A stretch of 11,803 bases of DNA from CAYVCG01 sp964449985. GTDB lineage: Bacteria; Bacillota; Clostridia; Lachnospirales; WRAX01. The position numbers and the translations under genes were made by a program. The stretch lies in contig CAYVCG010000064.1 of NCBI GenBank assembly GCA_964449985.1, positions 1 to 11,803 of the forward strand. The letters are read 5' to 3'. Under the pieces are notes generated by a model that worked only from the letters and a program-made list of their open reading frames with translations, made no database searches and had not been told where the DNA came from. Shown here piece after piece: positions 6,939-11,803 of this stretch. Positions within the stretch are counted from its first letter, which is position 1. Each line of letters opens with the position of its first letter.

Positions 6939-9002
6939 ATGAAAAAACATTTTTTTGTAGCAATGGCTACGGCTTGTACATTAGCCTTTACGGGTTGTGC
7001 GGCAAATGATACGAAAAAAGCCGCAAATAACATAAATCAGGTCAGGCCCGGATATACAGGATATGTAAATAATGACGGCTACGGCGCAAGCTATGGCACA
7101 AAAACAAATTATAAAACGAACGGTGCCGTAACAGACAGAGCGGCCAATGACTATGCGAGGATTTCGAATAACGCGGGCAATGTAGCTAGGGGGAACTATG
7201 CAGGACCAAACAGAGGCCCAGTAAGAACAACTCCGGACGGATATTTAACTACGCAACCCAATAACAACAGAGTTGCAAATAACGCATCCAGGACAAGAAA
7301 CACAACTGTCAATGCTCCACGAACTAACAATGTTGTTAATGGCGCGAGGAACATGGCAAATAATATAGGCAATTCAGTAAATCGTACTATGAATAATGTT
7401 GGAAACACAGTTAATCGTACTATGAATAATGTCGGCAATACTGGCACTAATCGTAATATGAATAACTATAGCCAAACAGGCGGTAATATGGGTACTCGTG
7501 CAGGCGTTGCAACTAATAACGTCGGCCAAGCAGGTGGCCGTCAGGCAACAGTAACAGGTAATCAAGGCAGAAACATGACTGCAAACAATGCTGGCACAGT
7601 AGGACAAACAAGAGGTACTGGAACAAATTTAACTACTAATGCAACTAAAGGTACTGCTGGAAAAGGCATGACTGCCACTGCAAACAACACTAGAACAACA
7701 GGCACAGCAGGAACAAGAGGTACTGGAACAAATTTAACGACTAGTGCAACTAAAGGTACTGCTGGAAAAGGCATGACTGCTACTGTTAACAACGCTAGAA
7801 CAACTGGCACAGCAGGTCAAACAAGAGGTACTGGAACAAATTTAACGACTAGTGCAACTAAAGGTACTGCTGGANNNNNNNNNNNNNNNNNNNNNNNNNN
7901 NNNNNNNNNNNNNNNNNNNNNNNNNNNNNNNNNNNNNNNNNNNNNNNNNNNNNNNNNNNNNNNNNNNNNNNNNNAAAAGCATGACTGCTACTGTAAACAA
8001 CGCTAGAACAACTAGCACAGCAGGTCAAACAAGAAGCACTGGAACTAATTTAACGACTAATGCAACTACTGCTACTACTGCAACTGGCAACAACACAGGC
8101 AATGTTGGAAGAAATACTACTGGAAGTACTACTAACAACGTAGGTACAGTTGGAAGAAACAATACAGTTGGTACTGCAAGAAATGCAACTGTTGGCCGCA
8201 CAAATGCTAGAGCGGGCAAAATGCGTACTGTATTGCCTANNNNNNNNNNNNNNNNNNNNNNNNNNNNNNNNNNNNNNNNNNNNNNNNNNNNNNNNNNNNN
8301 NNNNNNNNNNNNNNNNNNNNNNNNNNNNNNNNNNNNNNNGCAACTGTTGGCCGCACAAATGCTAGAGCGGGCAAAATGCGTACTGTATTGCCTAATAACA
8401 TAGGCGCTGTAACTAATTATGACAGATATTTAATGACAAAACAAGAAAACGCAACTAACAGAACTCGTAATATAAATGGTACACAGCATCGTACTACTAT
8501 GCCTAGCAACGTAGGCGCAGTAACAAACTATGATAGAAATAGAAATGCAAATACGATAACAAGAAATGATTTAGGAATTAACAGAACAGCAGATAGAATA
8601 GGAACAACAGCACAACGTGCAATAAATACCAACATGGGAACAACAGGTTATAACACAGTAAACAACGGCATAGGTTATGGCACTGCCGGTTACAACACAA
8701 TGGGTAATGGCATAAACTATGGTACAACAGGTTATGGTACAGGCTACGGTACTACTAACTTTGGTACATCAGGCTATATGGGTAACGGCACAGGCTATGG
8801 CGCTCCTAACCAAAACACAGCAGGCAATAGCATAGGTTATGGCACAGGCTATGGCACAACTAACTATGGCATGACAAACTATAACATGACAGGCAATGCT
8901 CCGATGAACTACAGCTCAAGCTATGGTTCAACAGTGTCAAACCCTATCGGCGCAACATATAATACATCTTCATCAGGCACAAGCCTTATGAACAGGTTTT
9001 AA
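6939..9002 (+). CDS. Long low-complexity repeat lipoprotein, frame interrupted only by assembly gaps
   Basis: Function unrecognised. The ATG at 6939 follows AAGGGGG (6923-6929). MKKHFFVAMATACTLAFTGC is a lipoprotein signal peptide with Cys20 as the lipidated residue, so the protein should be anchored outside the membrane. The rest is rich in Asn, Thr, Gly and Ala with scattered Arg/Lys and few acidic residues, suggesting a disordered basic chain. Order: unique N-terminal part, 11-residue repeats (7377-7470), 35/36-residue repeats (7611-8031), a repeated 18-residue motif (8376-8429, 8487-8540), then a Tyr/Gly-rich end. As printed, the two 100-N gaps shift the frame. If the first gap is zero or whole repeats, and the second is removed with one of its 55-bp duplicate flanks, the three pieces join into one open frame of 603 codons including the stop (936+265+608 bases). 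No known domain is visible. It lies between malQ and ppx. Confidence 0.8.
7377..7442 (+). repeat. 33-bp tandem repeat in the lipoprotein gene
   Basis: Two adjacent copies (7377-7409 and 7410-7442) encode VNRTMNNVGNT. A third degenerate copy reading TNRNMNNY follows to about 7470. The repeats stay in frame. Confidence 0.85.
7611..8031 (+). repeat. 105/108-bp tandem coding repeats, interrupted by a gap
   Basis: Copies begin with AGAGGTACTGG at 7611, 7716 and 7824, with a diverged start at 8032 (AGAAGCACTGG). Periods are 105 and 108 bp. The third copy is split by the gap into 51 bases (7824-7874) and 57 bases (7975-8031), which add up to exactly 108. Each encodes GTGTNLTT, ATKGTAG, KGMTAT, NN and RTTGTAG blocks. 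The true copy number may be larger than shown. Confidence 0.9.
7875..7974. other. Assembly gap (100 N) inside the tandem repeats
   Basis: The last 55 bases before the gap (7820-7874) are identical to 7712-7766, and the identity stops at exactly 55 (base 7819 is A, base 7711 is G). The flanks meet in the right repeat phase and frame. The real gap is probably zero or a whole number of repeat units. Confidence 0.85.
8185..8394. repeat. 55-bp direct duplication flanking the second lipoprotein-gene gap
   Basis: Bases 8185-8239 and 8340-8394 are identical over 55 bases, and each copy abuts the N run (8240-8339). Keeping one copy and deleting the N joins the reading frames. This is most simply two contig ends that overlap by the assembly k-mer length, not a biological repeat. 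Confidence 0.88.
8240..8339. other. Assembly gap (100 N), probably spurious
   Basis: A placeholder between two contig ends that share an identical 55-base terminus. The true sequence most likely has no gap here and only one copy of the 55 bases. Confidence 0.85.
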
Positions 9003-9055
9003 TAGCTTTTAATAGTTTTTTCTTAATCTTAAATGAATAAGGGTTAGTAATTTGC

Positions 9056-9083
9056 AACCGGCTGGTTTAATATCAGCCGGTTT
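9056..9083 (+). terminator. Probable terminator after the lipoprotein gene
   Basis: AACCGGCTG (9056-9064) pairs perfectly with CAGCCGGTT (9074-9082) around a 9-base loop. Only TTT then A-rich sequence follows, so the U-tract is short and efficiency may be modest. It begins 54 bases after the stop codon. Confidence 0.65.
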
Positions 9084-9120
9084 AAAAATTTAGGTTTAAA
9101 AATTTTGGTTTAAAATTTTA
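9079..9120. repeat. Three 14-bp AT-rich tandem repeats
   Basis: GGTTTAAAAATTTA, GGTTTAAAAATTTT and GGTTTAAAATTTTA lie head to tail (9079-9092, 9093-9106, 9107-9120). The array starts in the 3' arm of the terminator hairpin and lies upstream of ppx. Confidence 0.8.
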
Positions 9121-9155
9121 TTTTAAATTTACTTTTCCAAACATAAAAAATCAAT

Positions 9156-9161
9156 TATAAT
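9156..9161 (+). promoter_or_regulatory. Possible -10 box for ppx-ppk
   Basis: A perfect TATAAT, 34 bases before the ppx ATG. The expected -35 position holds TTTTCC (9133-9138), a weak match, so the promoter may be weak or need an activator. Confidence 0.4.
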
Positions 9162-9195
9162 TAACTTAACATTACGTTAGCGAAGGTGATTGTTT

Positions 9196-10737
9196 ATGAA
9201 GAAAAAATCAGCCAGGCTTGTTTCTGTTATAGACATAGGATCGAATGAAATAAGGCTAAAAATAGGTCAAAACGGAGGAGATAGTCTTGAGCCCAAGATT
9301 ATCGAATCTCTAATCTATCCTTTAAGTCTTGGTCGGGATACGTTTAATACAGGCAAAATAAGTTTCGAAAAAGCCGATAAGGTTTGCGAAATAATAAGCA
9401 ATTTTATAAAGCTGTCAAACGAATACGGCGTTGAAAAAATCAAAACAGTGGCGACTTCTGCGGTTAGAGAATCATATAACAGGGATTATATTCTAGACCA
9501 AATACGTATTAAAACAGGAATACCGGTTGAAGTTATAGACAATTTAGAGGAAAAATACTATATTTATAAATTGATGACAAATGTTTTGCCAAAAGAAATA
9601 AAGCAATCAGCGATTATGGTTTATATCGGCTCGGGTAATGTCGGCATATCCCTTGTTGAAGACGAAAAGATACCATTTGTTCAAAACATAAAAGTAGGTT
9701 CTTTAAGAATAAGCGAGCTTTTTGGAGATATTCATGATTATTCCAGAGATTTCTCTTTGGTAGTTGAAGAATATTTAGAGACGTTTACGGATATGCTGGA
9801 AACAATTCTGCCTATAAGACCGAAACATTTTATTGCCTCCGGCAGCGAAATATCATTAATAGCGCATTTATGCAAGGCGGAATTTGTTGATAACTTTTTC
9901 TATATACATAAAAGCAAGTTCGATAATTTATATAATGATATAAAATCAAAAACTGTTAATGCAATAATGGATGATTATGGTATTTCTTTTGACAAAGCAG
10001 AGCTTTTGCTTCCCGCGATATGCATCTTTGATAATATTTTGCAGTTTGCTGAAGCAGACACTATTATAGCCCCAACTCTGCAATTAACGGACTCTCTTAT
10101 TTTCGAAATGCTTTATCCTGATGAATATAGCACTCTTAAAAAACAGTTTTATAAAAACACTGTTTTATCCTCACGTGTTTTCGCAGACAGGTTTCATGCT
10201 TCGCGCAATCATTATAGCATTGTTGAAAAATTCTGTATAAAAATTTTTGACAAACTTAAAAAAATTCATGGCCTTTCCGGCAAAGAACGCATCCTGCTTC
10301 AAGCCGCCGCCATAATGCACGATATAGGAAAAATAATAAATATAAGAACGCATTATCGCCACTCTTATAATATTATCAAGGGTTTCGATATTGTCGGGCT
10401 AAACATCCGGGATATAGAAATTGTGGCTTGTGTTTGTTTGTATCACAGCCGCATTATACCAACCCTGTATGATTCAGTCTATATGGGTTTAAGCGAAAAT
10501 GATCGGGTTATCGTATCTAAGCTGACATCTATACTCCGGCTTGCAGATGCTCTGGATCGCAGCCATGAACAAAAATTCCAGGACATAAATGTTCGCTTGG
10601 AAGAAAACGTATTGACAATTTATGTTACAACCGATAAAAATATTGAGCTGGAAGAATGGTCATTCAAAGATAAGGGTTTGTTTTTTGAAGAGGTTTTTGG
10701 TATAAAAACAGTCCTTAGAAAGAAGAAGGTGAGTTAG
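9196..10737 (+). CDS. ppx: Ppx/GppA-family phosphatase with C-terminal HD domain
   Basis: The family hydrolyses polyphosphate or pppGpp in the cytoplasm. The ATG at 9196 follows AAGGTGAT (9183-9190); a TTG at 9190 overlaps that site and is rejected. 513 residues, a normal length for Ppx with a helical C-terminal domain. The actin-like N-terminal half has the first phosphate loop VIDIGSNEIRLKI and TVATSAVRE. The VIDNLEEKYY region keeps a Glu pair where E. coli Ppx has its catalytic Glu121, but the usual SGEEEA context is changed. The second phosphate loop reads YIGSGNVGIS (143-152) where DIGGGS is usual. The C-terminal half is an HD domain: IMHDIGK with His375-Asp376, then His386 and His389, and LADALDRSH. 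Coupling to ppk (2 bases between stop and start) supports a role in polyphosphate turnover. The altered loops leave true exopolyphosphatase activity uncertain; a regulatory role is possible. Confidence 0.88.
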   Translation: MKKKSARLVSVIDIGSNEIRLKIGQNGGDSLEPKIIESLIYPLSLGRDTFNTGKISFEKADKVCEIISNFIKLSNEYGVEKIKTVATSAVRESYNRDYILDQIRIKTGIPVEVIDNLEEKYYIYKLMTNVLPKEIKQSAIMVYIGSGNVGISLVEDEKIPFVQNIKVGSLRISELFGDIHDYSRDFSLVVEEYLETFTDMLETILPIRPKHFIASGSEISLIAHLCKAEFVDNFFYIHKSKFDNLYNDIKSKTVNAIMDDYGISFDKAELLLPAICIFDNILQFAEADTIIAPTLQLTDSLIFEMLYPDEYSTLKKQFYKNTVLSSRVFADRFHASRNHYSIVEKFCIKIFDKLKKIHGLSGKERILLQAAAIMHDIGKIINIRTHYRHSYNIIKGFDIVGLNIRDIEIVACVCLYHSRIIPTLYDSVYMGLSENDRVIVSKLTSILRLADALDRSHEQKFQDINVRLEENVLTIYVTTDKNIELEEWSFKDKGLFFEEVFGIKTVLRKKKVS

Positions 10738-10739
10738 TT

Positions 10740-11803
10740 ATGCCCCAAAAACGCAATAACGCGCCCAAGTCATCCCAAGCATCTATAAATCATAATGGGA
10801 AAGAACACAACGGAAAGGAACATAATGGGAAAGAACATAGCGTAAAAGATCATAATGAAAAAGAAAAAGAGATTATTAATTTATCTAGCCCGTCTTTATA
10901 TATAAACCGTGAGCTTAGCTGGCTAGAATTTAATGAAAGGGTTTTGGAAGAAGCGCAGGACAAAACAAACCCAATTTTAGAACGCCTAAAATTTCTTGCC
11001 ATAACTGCATCAAACTTGGATGAGTTTTTTATGGTTCGGGTTTCCGGGCTTATGGATCAGGTTGAATCAGATTTTAAAGGGCGCGATGCATCCGGCCTAA
11101 CGCCTGAAGATCAGCTTTATCTGCTTTCCGAACGCGTTCATAAGCTTGTTTCGAAACAATACAACTGTCTGACAAGATCTATTATCTCTGTTTTGGAAAA
11201 AGAAAACATATTTTTTAAAGATTTTATAGAGCTTAATAAAGCCCAAAAGGATTATGTTCATAGATATTTTGACAGCACGTTGTATCCAATATTAACGCCA
11301 ATGGCTATAGACCAAAGCCGCCCCTTCCCGCTTTTAAGCAACAAATCCTTGAACATTATTGTGGAGCTGGATAATGGGTCTGACGAGCTGTATGCGGTTG
11401 TTCAGGTACCTTCCGTCGTTTCAAGAACATTGGAGCTTCCTTCCGAAAACGGTCTTCATAAGGAAATAATATTTCTTGAGGATATAATAAAAGAATTTAT
11501 TCATAAGCTGTTTAGTGGTCATAAGGTTGTAAACTCCTATACTTTCCGCATAACAAGAAATTCGGACTTGACAATACATGAAGAGGATGCGGAAGACCTG
11601 CTGGATGAAATAGAAAAATCCATAAAGCGCAGGAAATGGGGCGAGCCTGTGCGGCTCGAAATAGAAAAGAGCATAAGCAAGCCCACAAGAAACTTCCTTG
11701 AAACAATGCTTGAGCTTGACGAGCGCGATATATACGAAATCCCTTCTATCCTTGATTTGACAATTTTGATGAAACTAAGCGGCCTAAAGGGTTATGACCA
11801 TCT
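10740..11803 (+). CDS. ppk: Polyphosphate kinase 1, N-terminal part (cut by window end)
   Basis: Ppk1 reversibly makes polyphosphate from ATP. The frame is open from the ATG at 10740 to the window end: 354 residues of the roughly 700 usual. AAGGTGAG (10726-10733) inside the end of ppx is the ribosome binding site and the ppx stop is 2 bases upstream, so translation is probably coupled. After a ~54-residue extension comes the Ppk1 N domain: LYINRELSWLEFNERVLEEA, then ITASNLDEFFMVRVSGL, which carries the ATP-contacting region. RPFPLLSNKSLNIIV and QVPSVVSR follow, then RITRNSDLTIHEEDAEDLL and RRKWGEPVRLEI of the middle domain. The catalytic histidines lie beyond the window. The extension is odd: five pentapeptide repeats (HNGKE, HNGKE, HNGKE, HSVKD, HNEKE; residues 18-42) precede the normal start of the fold. 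Confidence 0.96.
   Translation, partial: MPQKRNNAPKSSQASINHNGKEHNGKEHNGKEHSVKDHNEKEKEIINLSSPSLYINRELSWLEFNERVLEEAQDKTNPILERLKFLAITASNLDEFFMVRVSGLMDQVESDFKGRDASGLTPEDQLYLLSERVHKLVSKQYNCLTRSIISVLEKENIFFKDFIELNKAQKDYVHRYFDSTLYPILTPMAIDQSRPFPLLSNKSLNIIVELDNGSDELYAVVQVPSVVSRTLELPSENGLHKEIIFLEDIIKEFIHKLFSGHKVVNSYTFRITRNSDLTIHEEDAEDLLDEIEKSIKRRKWGEPVRLEIEKSISKPTRNFLETMLELDERDIYEIPSILDLTILMKLSGLKGYDH
10791..10865 (+). repeat. Five 15-bp tandem repeats encoding His/Lys/Glu pentapeptides in ppk
   Basis: Copies at 10791, 10806, 10821, 10836 and 10851. Copies 1 and 3 are identical (CATAATGGGAAAGAA); the others differ by a few bases and the fourth and fifth encode HSVKD and HNEKE. All are in frame. Confidence 0.9.

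Noticed and set aside
7562..7810. Antisense frame encoding a Val/Pro/Leu-rich, membrane-like protein
   Set aside because: It is the complement of Asn/Thr/Gly/Ala codons in the lipoprotein repeats, has no ribosome binding site, and its apparent hydrophobicity follows from base composition.
7611..8031. Regular repeats that might suggest a CRISPR array
   Set aside because: The units are tandem, 105/108 bp, in frame and translate to a conserved peptide; there are no unique spacers or short palindromic repeats.
11512..11706. Minus-strand open frame near the right end
   Set aside because: It lies antisense to ppk, which is clearly coding through the window end, and has no supporting signal.

Overview
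The window looks like a scaffold from a low-GC Gram-positive bacterium, most likely a member of the Clostridia. The reasons are strong AGGAGG- or AAGGTGA-type ribosome binding sites, an AT-rich non-coding background, a perfect CIRCE heat-shock operator, and the character of the PepT, HtpG, MalQ, IspD, Ppx and Ppk proteins. It is a draft or metagenome assembly: there are three gaps of exactly 100 N (1475-1574, 7875-7974, 8240-8339), and two of them show clear k-mer assembly signatures.

Left part (1-5013, all plus strand). The first gene is the 3' part of an alpha/beta-hydrolase-fold protein whose catalytic Ser and His positions appear substituted; a terminator follows. Next is pepT (tripeptide aminopeptidase), interrupted by an N gap that probably hides about 390 bases rather than 100. 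Its stop codon sits 3 bases before a CIRCE element, followed by a good sigma-A-type promoter and htpG (Hsp90). A strong terminator ends htpG. A gene of the IspD/TarI cytidylyltransferase family (probably ispD, isoprenoid precursor synthesis) follows.

Middle (4988-6685, minus strand). malQ (4-alpha-glucanotransferase) converges on ispD, and the two coding regions overlap tail to tail by 26 bases. The overlap falls in an unusual acidic C-terminal tail of MalQ.

Right part (6939-11803, plus strand). A long, low-complexity lipoprotein gene runs across two assembly gaps. It appears broken into three frames only because of the 100-N placeholders; closing the gaps as the flanks suggest restores one open frame of about 602 codons or more. 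It has a lipobox, 33-bp and 105/108-bp coding repeats, and a Tyr/Gly-rich C-terminal region. Then come ppx (Ppx/GppA fold plus HD domain, with an atypical second phosphate loop) and, 2 bases after its stop, ppk (polyphosphate kinase 1, cut by the window end). Ppk carries an N-terminal extension of five His/Lys/Glu pentapeptide repeats.

Most of the window is housekeeping: peptide turnover, chaperone, isoprenoid, glucan and polyphosphate metabolism. The parts worth a second look are the apparent pseudo-hydrolase, the operator/terminator palindrome before htpG, the repeat lipoprotein with its assembly artefacts, and the unusual tails and loops of MalQ, Ppx and Ppk. I did not find convincing evidence of a wholly new multi-gene system.
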